Origin: an uncultured Mailhella sp.
GTDB lineage: Bacteria > Desulfobacterota > Desulfovibrionia > Desulfovibrionales > Desulfovibrionaceae
Length of the DNA stretch: 64,000 nucleotides
Direction of reading: 5' to 3'
NCBI RefSeq assembly: GCF_944324615.1
Contig: NZ_CALUWY010000002.1
Coordinates: 1-64,000, forward strand
The notes beneath the pieces were generated by a model. That model had not been told where the DNA came from, searched no databases, and saw only the letters and a program-made list of their open reading frames with translations. Positions 1-8,959 of this stretch are shown in pieces. The translations under genes were made by a program, and so were the position numbers. Within the stretch, counting starts at the first letter, position 1. Each line of letters opens with the position of its first letter.

Positions 1-1131
1 CACTGGAAGCACGGCGGCATCGTGGGCGTGTTCGGTTACGGCGGCGGCGTTATCGGCCGTTACTGCGACCAGCCCGAAAAGTTCCCCGGCGTGGCCCATT
101 TCCATACCGTCCGCGTGGCTCAGCCTTCCGGTAAGTTCTACAGCACCGAATACCTGCGCGGCATCTGCGACATCTGGGATCTGCGCGGTTCCGGCCTGAC
201 CAACCTGCACGGTTCCACCGGCGACATGGTGCTCATCGGCACCCAGACTCCTCAGCTCGAAGAAATCTTCTACGAACTGACCCACAAGATGGACGTCGAC
301 CTCGGCGGTTCCGGCTCCAACCTGCGTACCCCCGCGGCCTGCATGGGCATGTCCCGCTGCGAATACGCCTGCTACAACACTCAGCTCGCCTGCTATCAGC
401 TCACCCAGGACTACCAGGACGAACTGCATCGCCCCGCCTTCCCCTACAAGTTCAAGTTCAAGTTCGACGGCTGCCCCAACGGCTGCGTGGCTTCCATGGC
501 CCGTTCCGACTTTGCCGTGATCGGTACCTGGAAGGACGACATCAAGATCGACCAGGAAGCCGTGAAGGCCTATGTGGCCGGTGAAGAAGGCTTCAAGCCC
601 AATGCCGGCGCCCACTCCGGCCGCGACTGGGGCAAGTTCGACATCCAGAAGGAAGTCATCGACCTCTGCCCGACCCACTGCATGAGCTGGGACGGCTCCA
701 AGCTGTCCATTGACACCGCGAACTGCGTCCGCTGCATGCACTGCATCAACACCATGCCCCGCGCTCTGCACGTCGGCGACGACCGTGGCGCCTCCATCCT
801 TGTCGGCGCCAAGGCCCCCATCCTCGACGGCGCTCAGATGGGCTCCCTGCTCGTTCCCTTCATTCCTGCGGAAGAACCCTTCGATGAAATCAAGTCCGTC
901 ATCGAAAAGATCTGGGACTGGTGGATGGAAGAAGGCAAGAACCGCGAACGTGTTGGCGAAACCATCAAGCGTCTCTCCTTCCAGAAGCTGCTTGAAGTGA
1001 CCGAAATCCCGGCCATTCCTCAGCACGTCATCTCGCCCCGCACGAACCCCTACATTCTCTTCAAGGAAGAGGAAGTGCCCGGCGGCTGGACCCGTGACAT
1101 CGCTGCTTACCGTCAGCGTCACCTGCGCTAA
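1..1131 (+). CDS. dsrA: Dissimilatory sulfite reductase alpha subunit, 5' end cut by the window
   Basis: Catalytic-core subunit of the DsrAB sulfite reductase, which reduces sulfite with six electrons in the cytoplasm using siroheme coupled to [4Fe-4S]. The frame is open from base 1, and the first visible residues (HWKHGGIVGVFGYGGG) already belong to the sulfite-binding region, so about 60 N-terminal residues lie outside. Siroheme/cluster cysteines are visible as CMGMSRC near visible residue 114 and GCPNGC near 158. An inserted ferredoxin domain follows, with CPTHC near 223 and CVRCMHC near 242. dsrBD starts 18 bases downstream after a GAGAGGAGAG ribosome site, so the two are co-transcribed. 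Identification is secure; only the start is missing. Confidence 0.97.
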   Translation, partial: HWKHGGIVGVFGYGGGVIGRYCDQPEKFPGVAHFHTVRVAQPSGKFYSTEYLRGICDIWDLRGSGLTNLHGSTGDMVLIGTQTPQLEEIFYELTHKMDVDLGGSGSNLRTPAACMGMSRCEYACYNTQLACYQLTQDYQDELHRPAFPYKFKFKFDGCPNGCVASMARSDFAVIGTWKDDIKIDQEAVKAYVAGEEGFKPNAGAHSGRDWGKFDIQKEVIDLCPTHCMSWDGSKLSIDTANCVRCMHCINTMPRALHVGDDRGASILVGAKAPILDGAQMGSLLVPFIPAEEPFDEIKSVIEKIWDWWMEEGKNRERVGETIKRLSFQKLLEVTEIPAIPQHVISPRTNPYILFKEEEVPGGWTRDIAAYRQRHLR

Positions 1132-1149
1132 TCAGAGAGGAGAGCAAAA

Positions 1150-2604
1150 ATGGCTTTTATTTCTTCCGGTTACAATCCTGCAAAACCCATGGAAGGTCGT
1201 ATCTCCGATATCGGACCCCGCAAGTACGACTCCTTCTTCCCTGAGGTCATTGCCAAGAACTTCGGCAAGTGGCTCTACCACGAAATTCTGGAACCCGGCG
1301 TGCTCATGCACGTTGCCGAAAGCGGTGACAAGGTCTACACCGTCCGTTGCGGCGGCGCCCGTACCATGACCACCGTGCATATCCGTGAGATCTGCGAAAT
1401 CGCCGACAAGTACTGCGAAGGTCACGTCCGTTTCACCACGCGTAACAACGTGGAATTCATGGTGACCGACCTTGAGACCCTCAAGGCCCTCAAGGAAGAC
1501 CTCGCCTCCCGTAAGTTCGCCGGCGGCTCCTACAAGTTCCCCATCGGCGGCACCGGTGCCGGCGTGACCAACATCGTGCATACCCAGGGCTGGCTGCACT
1601 GCCACACCCCCGCCACCGACGCCTCCGGCCCGGTGAAGGCCCTGATGGACACCGTGTTCTCCGACTTCCAGAACCATCGTCTGCCCGCCCCCGTGCGCAT
1701 CTCCCTGGCCTGCTGCCTTAACATGTGCGGCGCCGTGCACGTTTCCGACATCGGTGTCGTGGGTATCCACAGAAAGCCCCCGATGATCGACCAGGAATGG
1801 GTTGACCAGCTCTGCGAAATTCCTCTGGCCGTCGCCGCCTGCCCTGTGGCCGCCGTGCGTCCCGCCAAGGAAGAACTCGACGGCAAGAAGATCAACACCG
1901 TGGCCATCAAGAAAGAACGCTGCATGTACTGCGGTAACTGCTACACCATGTGCCCCGCCCTGCCCATCTCCGATGGCGAAGGCGACGGTGTGCTCGTGAT
2001 GGTCGGCGGCAAGATCTCCAACCGTATCAGCCGTCCCAAGTTCTCCAAGGTCGTCGTGTCCTACATCGAAAACGAACCGCCCCGCTGGCCCACGCTGTGC
2101 GCCACCGTCAAGCGTATCCTTGACGTGTACGCCGCCAACGCCAACAAGTACGAACGCCTGGGCGACTGGGCCGAACGTATCGGCTGGGAAAAGTTCTTCG
2201 AACTGACCGATCTGGAATTCACCCCCCAGCTCATCGACGACTTCCGCGAACAGGCCTACTTCAGCTGGCGTCAGTCCACCCAGTTCAAGTTCTCTGAACT
2301 GGCCGCTGAAGCCTACAAGGGCGCTGAAGCCCATGCCGAAGCTGCCAATGCCGGCGTGACCGAAGAAGACAAGACTCTGGTGTACAACTGGCTGGTGGAC
2401 AAGACCAGCAAGCCCGGCGCCAAGACCAAGTTCTACTTCAACCAGTTCCTCGAACTGTTCCCCGGCGCCAGCCCCCGCAAGGTCAAGAACGTCCTCACCG
2501 CTCTGGTGGACGACGAAAAGGTGGCTTACTGGTCCTCCGGTTCCACCACCATGTACGGCCTCAAGGGCGCCGGCAAGCAGGGCGCTACTGAAGAAGGCGA
2601 ATAA
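1150..2604 (+). CDS. dsrB: Fused sulfite reductase beta subunit and DsrD (DsrB-DsrD)
   Basis: 484 residues, about 100 longer than a normal DsrB. Residues 1 to about 385 are Dsr[12 protein letters not shown], the cluster cysteines in ACCLNMCG, and a ferredoxin domain with [11 protein letters not shown]. After an Ala/Glu-rich linker (about 385-403), residues 404-484 are a complete DsrD winged-helix domain ([14 protein letters not shown] to [12 protein letters not shown]). Free-standing DsrD is an allosteric activator of DsrAB; here it is tethered in one polypeptide with no intervening stop. Such a fusion has been described in Bilophila wadsworthia. The gene follows dsrA and ends before a strong terminator. 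Confidence 0.96.
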   Translation: MAFISSGYNPAKPMEGRISDIGPRKYDSFFPEVIAKNFGKWLYHEILEPGVLMHVAESGDKVYTVRCGGARTMTTVHIREICEIADKYCEGHVRFTTRNNVEFMVTDLETLKALKEDLASRKFAGGSYKFPIGGTGAGVTNIVHTQGWLHCHTPATDASGPVKALMDTVFSDFQNHRLPAPVRISLACCLNMCGAVHVSDIGVVGIHRKPPMIDQEWVDQLCEIPLAVAACPVAAVRPAKEELDGKKINTVAIKKERCMYCGNCYTMCPALPISDGEGDGVLVMVGGKISNRISRPKFSKVVVSYIENEPPRWPTLCATVKRILDVYAANANKYERLGDWAERIGWEKFFELTDLEFTPQLIDDFREQAYFSWRQSTQFKFSELAAEAYKGAEAHAEAANAGVTEEDKTLVYNWLVDKTSKPGAKTKFYFNQFLELFPGASPRKVKNVLTALVDDEKVAYWSSGSTTMYGLKGAGKQGATEEGE

Positions 2605-2670
2605 TATCGCCCGCTGAAGGGCAGGCCGCTTTAAGGCGGCCCGCGCAGATTCAGCAAGCCGAAACATGAA

Positions 2671-2700
2671 GGGGAAGATCTCTCGGGATCTTCCCCTTTT
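2671..2700 (+). terminator. Rho-independent terminator of the dsr operon
   Basis: Perfect 10-bp stem, GGGGAAGATC (2671-2680) with GATCTTCCCC (2687-2696), a six-base loop and a T run. A weaker GGCCGC/GCGGCC-type hairpin lies just before it, at about 2624-2642. Confidence 0.9.
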
Positions 2701-3065
2701 TGGCAGATGGGCTTTTCCGCCGCCATGCGCTGCAAGACGTGCGGAAGGCTCCTGTGCAGTCGCCCCTGCATGCAAAACCGCGCTCTCTTCTGCGCCGCAG
2801 GGCAGAAGCGGCATCCTGCGCTCTTCCGGGAGGAGGCGCTCATGCGGCCCCGAAAGGCTTTTCCCTGCCGCATGCCTTCTCCTCCGCTTTTCCGGGCCTG
2901 CTGCGGCCTTCAGGGCAGCGAGCCTTCGGCCGTGCAGCATGCGCCTTGAGTCCGTCTGCCCGGAAGACGCGTTTTTGGAAGCAGGCTTTCCCGGCATATA
3001 TGCCGCCGTGCCGCGCCGGACGCTTCTTCTGCGGCGCACAACAACCTCTTCCCCCTCCTTTTTTC
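2701..3065 (+). other. Long GC-rich gap before cbiA
   Basis: About 365 bases between the dsr terminator and the chosen cbiA start. The cbiA frame stays open through it, but the translation is Arg/Ala/Pro-rich with no family features, and the nucleotide-binding fold begins only at 3066. I see no cobalamin-riboswitch box and no clear promoter. Confidence 0.5.
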
Positions 3066-4460
3066 ATGGAACAGGCACGACTTGTCATTTCCGGGCTTTC
3101 CGGCGGAAGCGGCAAAACGCTGGTTTCGCTGGGTCTCACGCGACTTCTCGCCAGGCGCGGCCTTGCCGTGCAGCCCTGCAAGAAGGGGCCGGATTACATT
3201 GACTACGCATGGCTCGCACTGGCTGCCGGAAGACCCGCCGCCTGCCTTGACCCGTATTTTCTGGAAGATGCTGCCCTGCTGCGGCAGTTTGCCCGCGTGT
3301 GCGCAAAGCGCCCCGCCGACATCGCCGTCATGGAAGGCAACCGGGGTCTGTTCGACGGGCGCGACGTGGAAGGCACCTGTTCCACCGCCCATGTGGCGCG
3401 CCTTTTAAAGGCTCCCGTGATCCTTACCATGAACTGCGCCAAAATGACGCGCACGGCGGCAGCCATTGTTTCCGGCATCGCCCGCTTCGAGCCGGACCTG
3501 AACCTTGCGGGCGTTCTTTTGAACAACGTGGCCGGAGAGCGGCACGGTTCCATGCTGCGCCGCGCCGTGGAGCAGTACACCGACATCCCCGTCATGGGCA
3601 TTCTGCCCCGTCTGAGAAAAAATCCTCTGCCGGAACGGCACATGGGCCTCTCTCTTGATGAAGCCGACCCTGCCGCCCTTGCGGTTCTGGATTCCCTTGC
3701 CGACCTCATGGCCGAAAACAGCGATGCAGAACGCCTGCTTTCCCTTGCCCGCACCGCCCCGGCTCTGGACGTTGTTCCCGCCCCTCACGAGAAAAAGACG
3801 CCGCAGCACGGCCCCCTCATCGGCTATGTGCACGACAAGGCGCTGTGGTTCTATTATGACGAAAATCTGGAAGCCCTGCGCGAGACGGGGGCAGAGCTGG
3901 TGCGCCTGAGCCTTTTCGACGACAAGCCCTGGCCGGATATCGACGGACTGTATCTCGGCGGCGGCTACCCGGAACTTTTTGCCGACGAGATCAGCGCCTC
4001 GCCGCACCTTGCGCACATCCGCGCCCTTTCCCTGGCGGGCCGCCCCGTCTATGCCGAATGCGGCGGCTTCATGGTGCTGTGCGACGCGCTCCTTCTCGAC
4101 GACGGGCCGCGCCCCATGGCGGGCCTTCTGCCGCCGCGGCCGCGCTTCTTCCGCCGTCCCCAGGGGCTCGGCTATGTGACGGCGCGCGTGACGGCACAAA
4201 ACCCCTTCCATCCTCTGGGAAGCGTGTGGCGCGGACACGAATTCCACTACTCCCGCTGTGAATGGCCCGAAGGCCCCCTGCCCGCCTGCTGTCTGGAACT
4301 TGCGCCGGGTACGGGCATGTATGAAAAAGACGGCATTCACTACGACGGGCTGCTCGTGCGCCGCACCTTCGCCTGCTGGACGCACCTCTTCGCCCCGGCG
4401 GTGCCGCACTGGGCGGAAGCTTTTGTCCGCGCCTGCATGGACGCCCGCGCATCCCTTTAG
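3066..4460 (+). CDS. cbiA: CbiA/CobB-type a,c-diamide synthase, candidate siroheme amidase
   Basis: 464 residues. The N-terminal P-loop ATPase domain starts MEQARLVISGLSGGSGKT (P-loop at residues 10-17). The C-terminal class I glutamine amidotransferase domain has its nucleophile in AECGGFM (about residue 331) and a GHEFHYS His segment. Family members amidate the a and c carboxylates of cobyrinate or hydrogenobyrinate. The position right after dsr genes matches other Desulfovibrionaceae. Because Dsr carries an amidated siroheme and the Chromatiales homologue DsrN is assigned to that step, a role in making siroheme amide is a reasonable inference; B12 synthesis is the alternative. The start is set by homology, as the ribosome site is poor. 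Confidence 0.88.
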   Translation: MEQARLVISGLSGGSGKTLVSLGLTRLLARRGLAVQPCKKGPDYIDYAWLALAAGRPAACLDPYFLEDAALLRQFARVCAKRPADIAVMEGNRGLFDGRDVEGTCSTAHVARLLKAPVILTMNCAKMTRTAAAIVSGIARFEPDLNLAGVLLNNVAGERHGSMLRRAVEQYTDIPVMGILPRLRKNPLPERHMGLSLDEADPAALAVLDSLADLMAENSDAERLLSLARTAPALDVVPAPHEKKTPQHGPLIGYVHDKALWFYYDENLEALRETGAELVRLSLFDDKPWPDIDGLYLGGGYPELFADEISASPHLAHIRALSLAGRPVYAECGGFMVLCDALLLDDGPRPMAGLLPPRPRFFRRPQGLGYVTARVTAQNPFHPLGSVWRGHEFHYSRCEWPEGPLPACCLELAPGTGMYEKDGIHYDGLLVRRTFACWTHLFAPAVPHWAEAFVRACMDARASL

Positions 4461-4647
4461 GCATTCCTGCGGCAGGGCCGCCCTGCAACGGCAACGCTTC
4501 GTTTCTTCAGGCTCCGCCGAAAAAAGCCTCTGCGGTGATGCTTTTTCAGAGCACACAGCAAAGGCAGCCCCGGATACGGAATCCCGGCAGGATTCAAGCC
4601 TTTTCCACCTTGGGATTCGAGACTCAGCGCCCGCCGAAAACACAAAG

Positions 4648-4679
4648 AAAGGCCCGGAAGCCGAAGCCCCCGGGCCTTT
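4648..4679. terminator. Bidirectional terminator between cbiA and the ABC permease
   Basis: Stem AAAGGCCCGG (4648-4657) with CCGGGCCTTT (4670-4679), between convergent genes. A and T tracts on the two sides allow function in both directions. Confidence 0.75.
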
Positions 4680-4700
4680 AAACTTCTCCGGCCCCCTGCT

Positions 4701-5612
4701 TTAGTGCCGCCTCTCCATACGGCGGCCGAGCCATGCCCAGAAACAGGAAACAAGAAGGTACATGGCCGCCGTGACCAGCCACAGTTCAAAGGTCATGCGG
4801 GAAACGGCCATGACTTCCAGACTCTGAAAGGTAAGCTCCGGCAGGGAGATGGCCGACGCCAGCGCCGTTTCCTTGAAGACGGAAATGCACTGACCCGTAA
4901 GCGGCGGAGCCATGATGCGGAAGGCCTGCGGCGCAATGATCCAGCGCATCTGCTGCCATGAGCTCATGCCGAGAGAGGCCGAGGCGTCCCACTGGGTTCT
5001 GTCCACGGCTTCCAGCGCTCCACGCACGATTTCCGCCACATAGGCCCCGGAATACACGCCCAGCGTGAGCACGGCGGCGGCCATGCGGTCCATCTGCCCG
5101 GGCGGGGCGAAAAGCGCCGCACTCAGAGACTGCGCCCACGCAGGCAGAGCGGCCACCTTGTCTTCCAGCAGCAGAAACGGCTCGGAAAAAAAGGATCCGG
5201 CAAAGAAGTATACGAGAAACAGCAGTACCAGCGGCGGCGTGTTGCGCAGCACGGTGATGTACAGCACGGCGGGCAGGGCCGAAAGCCCCCTCTGCCTTGC
5301 GGACAGCGCCCCCACAAGCCCCCCGGTCAGAAGCGCCACAAGAAGCGACCAGAAGCCCAGGCGCAGGGTGCCGAACAGGCCCTTGAGCAGCATGCCGGCC
5401 TGCCATGCGCCCGAGGCATCGCGGGAAATGATGTACGGCCCGAGGGCGGCCCAGTCCCAGGCATGGCGCGTCACCGCCATGGAACGCCATACGAATGCGA
5501 CGACCAGCACCACGGCGGCCGCCGCAAGAAGCGCATCCCAGCTGTTCAGCCGGTTCCAGGCCCGCGGCCTGGAATGACCGGGGATGAAGTTCAGTTGATT
5601 CTGCTCTGCCAT
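4701..5612 (-). CDS. Amino-acid ABC transporter permease (His/Glu/Gln family)
   Basis: 303 residues, inner-membrane permease of a polar amino acid importer. Hydrophobic segments occur near residues 28-48, 85-110, 115-135 and 270-292. The ABC-coupling loop is present as the EAA-type stretch AYVAEIVRGALEAVD...GQWDASASLGMS-like region near residues 195-220. It overlaps the end of the binding-protein gene by 22 bases, so translation is coupled. It is the last gene of the lipoprotein-permease-binding protein-permease unit. The substrate cannot be read from the sequence. Confidence 0.9.
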   Translation of the reverse strand: MAEQNQLNFIPGHSRPRAWNRLNSWDALLAAAAVVLVVAFVWRSMAVTRHAWDWAALGPYIISRDASGAWQAGMLLKGLFGTLRLGFWSLLVALLTGGLVGALSARQRGLSALPAVLYITVLRNTPPLVLLFLVYFFAGSFFSEPFLLLEDKVAALPAWAQSLSAALFAPPGQMDRMAAAVLTLGVYSGAYVAEIVRGALEAVDRTQWDASASLGMSSWQQMRWIIAPQAFRIMAPPLTGQCISVFKETALASAISLPELTFQSLEVMAVSRMTFELWLVTAAMYLLVSCFWAWLGRRMERRH

Positions 5613-6400
5613 GCGTCAGACTTGAACCAGTAGTTGCGGCGTTCCTGGAGCCAGCCTTCCTCTTCCACAAGGCGGATCCAGCCGTCGAACACGTTGAGGG
5701 TATCGAAATCCCCCTTGGGCACGGCAAAGGCCACAGGCTGCATGGCAAGGCCGGTTTCAAACTTCTGCACCAGCGTATCACCGTGCTTCAGGGTTTCCAT
5801 GGCGGGGAGAGGCGCGCTGGAAACAAAGGCATGGGCGCGGCCGGAAAGCACTTCCTCCACGGCGGGAGCTTCGTCGTTGAACATCCTCAGATTCGCCTTA
5901 GGGAAAAGCTTCGCCGCAGCGGCCGCGGCAGTGGTGCCGGTACGCACGGCAATGGTCACGCCCTCCGCGTTCAGGTCCTCAAGCTTGTTGATGGCGGCGG
6001 ACTTTTCGCGGTTCAGCGTCAGATCCACATAGGCGTGATCATAGGGGATGGTGAAGTTCACCGACAGCAGGCGCTGCGGCGTGATGCTCATGCTGCCGAT
6101 GATGACGTCGAACTTGCCGGAAAGCAGCGCAGGAATGATGCCGTCCCAGTTGGTGGGCACCAGCTGGAGCTTCACGCCGAGATCCTGGGCCAGTCTTTCG
6201 GCCACGTCGATTTCAAAGCCGATATATCTGCCTTCCTTGTCCTGCATGGCCCAGGGCACGAAGGAGGAAAAGCCCACCCGGAGCGTACCGCGCCGCACCA
6301 CCTTTTCCACCACGGATTCACGGTCGGCGGAATACCCCTGGGAGGGAAGGGAGAACACAAGCCCGAGAGCCAGAAGAAAAACGGCGAGACAATGTTTCAT
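5591..6400 (-). CDS. Periplasmic amino-acid-binding protein of the ABC importer
   Basis: 269 residues from the ATG at 6400, which has an AGGAG ribosome site and is followed by a signal peptide (MKHCLAVFLLALGLVF, then a SQGYSA cleavage region). The mature protein is a family 3 solute-binding protein: RRGTLRVGFSSFVPWAM, GFEIDVAERLAQDLGV, GKFDVIIGSMSITPQR and FTIPYDHAYV are standard fold landmarks, and the R/D pair that grips amino-acid head groups lies in these motifs. The start overlaps the upstream permease stop as ATGA. Sitting between two permeases suggests a heteromeric membrane channel. Confidence 0.92.
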   Translation of the reverse strand: MKHCLAVFLLALGLVFSLPSQGYSADRESVVEKVVRRGTLRVGFSSFVPWAMQDKEGRYIGFEIDVAERLAQDLGVKLQLVPTNWDGIIPALLSGKFDVIIGSMSITPQRLLSVNFTIPYDHAYVDLTLNREKSAAINKLEDLNAEGVTIAVRTGTTAAAAAAKLFPKANLRMFNDEAPAVEEVLSGRAHAFVSSAPLPAMETLKHGDTLVQKFETGLAMQPVAFAVPKGDFDTLNVFDGWIRLVEEEGWLQERRNYWFKSDAWQSRIN

Positions 6401-7197
6401 ATATGCTCCTTTCGTTCCAGAAGCCGGGCAGGAATACTGACCAGCGAGGTAAGAACAAGGTACACGGCCGCAGCGAGCAGCCACATTTCAAAGCTGAGAA
6501 AGGTATCGGTAATGATGACGCGGGTGCGCATGGTCAGATCGGCCACGGCAATGGCGCTCACAAGCGAGGTATCCTTGACGAGGGAAACCAGCTGCCCGGC
6601 CAGCGCGGGCAGTACCTGCCGCATGGCCTGCGGAACGATGACATCCCTTGCGGCAAGGCGCACGGGCATGCCCAGACTCAGGGCAGCCTCCCACTGGCCT
6701 CTCGGCACCCCCATGACGCCCGCACGGAAGATTTCCGCCACATAAGCGCCCTCGAAGAGTCCGAGGGATATCACCGCCGCCCAGAACGGCCCCACGCCGA
6801 TCACCGGCGCAACCACGAAATACACCATGAAAAGCTGCATGAGCAGAGGCGTATTGCGGAGCGCGCCCAGGGTGAAGAAGGAAAGGGTGCGCGCCACCGG
6901 AGAGGCGGAAAGCCGCATGCCTGCAAAGAGCGCCCCGGAAAAGAGCGAAAGGGCAAGGCTTGCCAGCGTGAGCTTCAGCGTGACGCCGAGGGCCTCAAGA
7001 AGCGGCCCGGGCTGGAACACGCCCTCTTCCCACACCCCCACGAAGCGCCAGACGCGGTACCATTGCCAGCGGTACTGTTCCGATGCGGTATCCATGAACC
7101 ACAGGACAAGGGCAAGCATGAGCGCAAGCAGAAGCACGGGCCTCCACAGGGCCTTCAGGCGTTCCCTCCGGGCAAAGACGACACAGCGATCGGGCAT
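6397..7197 (-). CDS. Amino-acid ABC transporter permease, second subunit
   Basis: 266 residues of the same HisM/GlnP-type family as the gene at 4701-5612. Membrane segments lie near residues 18-36, 68-92, 105-130 and 232-255, and the coupling loop reads AYVAEIFRAGVMGVPRGQWEAALSLGM. The ATG at 7197 has GAGGAAA seven bases upstream. It begins 9 bases after the lipoprotein gene and overlaps the binding-protein start by 4 bases. No ATP-binding subunit is present in this window, so the ATPase must be encoded elsewhere or shared. Confidence 0.9.
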   Translation of the reverse strand: MPDRCVVFARRERLKALWRPVLLLALMLALVLWFMDTASEQYRWQWYRVWRFVGVWEEGVFQPGPLLEALGVTLKLTLASLALSLFSGALFAGMRLSASPVARTLSFFTLGALRNTPLLMQLFMVYFVVAPVIGVGPFWAAVISLGLFEGAYVAEIFRAGVMGVPRGQWEAALSLGMPVRLAARDVIVPQAMRQVLPALAGQLVSLVKDTSLVSAIAVADLTMRTRVIITDTFLSFEMWLLAAAVYLVLTSLVSIPARLLERKEHI

Positions 7198-7206
7198 GAG
7201 CTTTCC

Positions 7207-7920
7207 TCAGCGACTCAGCGAACTCTCTTTCAGCGAAGAGCCCTCTTCCAGTTTCTTTTTCATGGAACGGCTGTCCGGCGCCTGCGTCACCACGGCCTGC
7301 CCCTGCATGTATTCCACCGCGCTGCTTTCCACCAGCTCACCGGCGGAGGCGTCGTTCTGCACCGTAACCCTGTTGTAGACATGGTCCAGCACCATAAGCA
7401 CATAGGGCTGAAGCACCGGAGTCTTCAGGTCGATGATGACGAGGTAATATTCCCGGAAACGGCGCGGCGTGTCGATGTAGCCGGAACGGCACAGCACCAG
7501 CCAGTCGTCCACACCGTCGTTGTTCCAGTCGGTCACGGCCACAAGTTCCAGCGTCACGCGGTTCATGCCGTCCTCTATGGTGGCGCGGGAATCCTCCAGG
7601 GTCACCTTCGCCTCAGGACTGAGCATGGCGCGGAAGGTGGGCGCCACGGCGACTCTGGCATGAGGGAAGCGGAACGCCGGGGACAGCCTGTCCACCAGTA
7701 TCTTTCCGGCATCGGCCGGACGGGAGGAAAACATGGGGGAATACCAGTTTCCGTCCTTGTCCACCATGTTCTTTTTCAGCATCACCGGCCGCATGGCGCG
7801 GGACATGGCGACAAACTGCCCGCCGTTCAGAGCCTCCACCATACGGCAATCCTGCGGGGCGCAGGAAGTCAGCCCGAGGCCGGCACAGAGCGCAAGGCAG
7901 GCACAGAGTCTTTTCATCAT
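7207..7920 (-). CDS. Predicted lipoprotein with a DxNxDG calcium-type loop
   Basis: 237 residues. The leader MMKRLCACLALCAGLGLTSC ends in an LTSC lipobox, so the mature protein is predicted to be lipid-anchored at Cys20. A DWNNDGVDDW loop resembles the Ca-binding DxDxDG repeats of FG-GAP/VCBS proteins, but only one copy is seen. There is no further family assignment. It is nine bases upstream of the ABC permease gene on the same strand, so it is probably co-transcribed with the importer and may assist it at the envelope. ATG at 7917 is an equally possible start. Confidence 0.75.
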   Translation of the reverse strand: MMKRLCACLALCAGLGLTSCAPQDCRMVEALNGGQFVAMSRAMRPVMLKKNMVDKDGNWYSPMFSSRPADAGKILVDRLSPAFRFPHARVAVAPTFRAMLSPEAKVTLEDSRATIEDGMNRVTLELVAVTDWNNDGVDDWLVLCRSGYIDTPRRFREYYLVIIDLKTPVLQPYVLMVLDHVYNRVTVQNDASAGELVESSAVEYMQGQAVVTQAPDSRSMKKKLEEGSSLKESSLSR

Positions 7921-8056
7921 CTTTCCTTCTTCCAACAGATATTCACATGATCGCGCGGGGCGTTGTGCCGCCGCATCTTCCACGGAGCGCATCCCGCCAT
8001 GCCGCAAGAATGCCCCCGCTCCCTTTCCGTCGCAGGCGCCGCGGGAAAAGGCAGTC

Positions 8057-8713
8057 TCAGTCCCCGCCCTTTTTCACGCCGCAGCGCGGGCACAGGGAAA
8101 AAAGTTCACATTCCGTGCATGCGGGCTTCCGCGCGTCGCACACATCGCGCCCGAACCACACCAGACGATGATTCACATCCCCCCATTCCTCCCGGGGAAA
8201 AAGAAGCATGAGGTCTTTTTCTATCCGCACCGGATCGGTGTGCTCCGTAAGGCCCAGACGGAAGGAAAGCCGCTTGACGTGCGTGTCCACGGCCAGCCCC
8301 TGATTGATGCCGAAGCCTCCCCAGAGCACCACGTTGGCGGTTTTGCGCGCCACGCCGGGAATGGTGATGAGTTCCTCGATGGTACGCGGCACCTCGCCTC
8401 CGAAATGCTCCGTCACGCGCCTGGCCGCACCCAGAAGATTCCTTGCCTTGTTGTGGTAGAAACCGGTGGGCCGTATCACGGCCTCCAGCTCCTCCTGCGT
8501 GGCCCCGGCAAGTTCCGCAGGTCCGGGCCAGCGGCGGAAAAGTTCGGGCGTGATGGTGTTCACCCTGGCGTCGGTGCACTGGGCGGCAAGCACGGTGGCC
8601 ACCAGAAGTTCCCACGGATTTTCATGCACGAGCATGGTTTCCGGTACGGGATAACGCTTTTTTAAAAGCTCAAGCACGGCCAGCGCACGGGCCGCCTTTT
8701 CCGTTTTCTTCAT
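8057..8713 (-). CDS. nth: Endonuclease III, DNA glycosylase/AP lyase
   Basis: 218 residues, base-excision repair of oxidised pyrimidines. The helix-hairpin-helix TIPGVARKTANVV carries the catalytic Lys124, the catalytic Asp143 is in AVDTHVKR, and the C-terminal [4Fe-4S] loop has the canonical C-X6-C-X2-C-X5-C spacing (Cys192, 199, 202, 208). The start at 8713 has AGAGGA eight bases upstream. It precedes the lipoprotein gene on the same strand, with 136 bases between them. Confidence 0.96.
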   Translation of the reverse strand: MKKTEKAARALAVLELLKKRYPVPETMLVHENPWELLVATVLAAQCTDARVNTITPELFRRWPGPAELAGATQEELEAVIRPTGFYHNKARNLLGAARRVTEHFGGEVPRTIEELITIPGVARKTANVVLWGGFGINQGLAVDTHVKRLSFRLGLTEHTDPVRIEKDLMLLFPREEWGDVNHRLVWFGRDVCDARKPACTECELFSLCPRCGVKKGGD

Positions 8714-8959
8714 CAGGCAGTTCCTCTGGAAAGAATCCCCTTCCGGGGCACGCGGCCCCGCGCACCTCTCATGGGGAGCCACATCTTCGCACAAGAGGCA
8801 GAGGAACCGATACGTCTTTCTGACACATTATTGCCCGGCGGGCAAGAAAAGCCCCCTTCCCCGGCCGGACCGCACTTGTCAAAGCCCCCCCGCTGCCGTT
8901 AAAAAAAGAAGAAAACTGCCATGTCCAGCGGCATGGAAACCAACCTCACGGAGCCTTGC

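Noticed and set aside
2707..2949. Cys-rich 80-codon frame with CKTC and CSRPC near its start
   Set aside because: It looks a little like a zinc ribbon, but there is no ribosome site, the tail is low-complexity and it overlaps the open upstream part of the cbiA frame.
1132..3039. Very long open frame on the minus strand opposite dsrBD
   Set aside because: It mirrors the codon bias of dsrBD, is low-complexity (Gly/His/Val-rich) and has no ribosome site or family features.
2701..3065. Possible cobalamin riboswitch before cbiA
   Set aside because: I looked for the B12 box and found none; GC-rich stems alone are not evidence.
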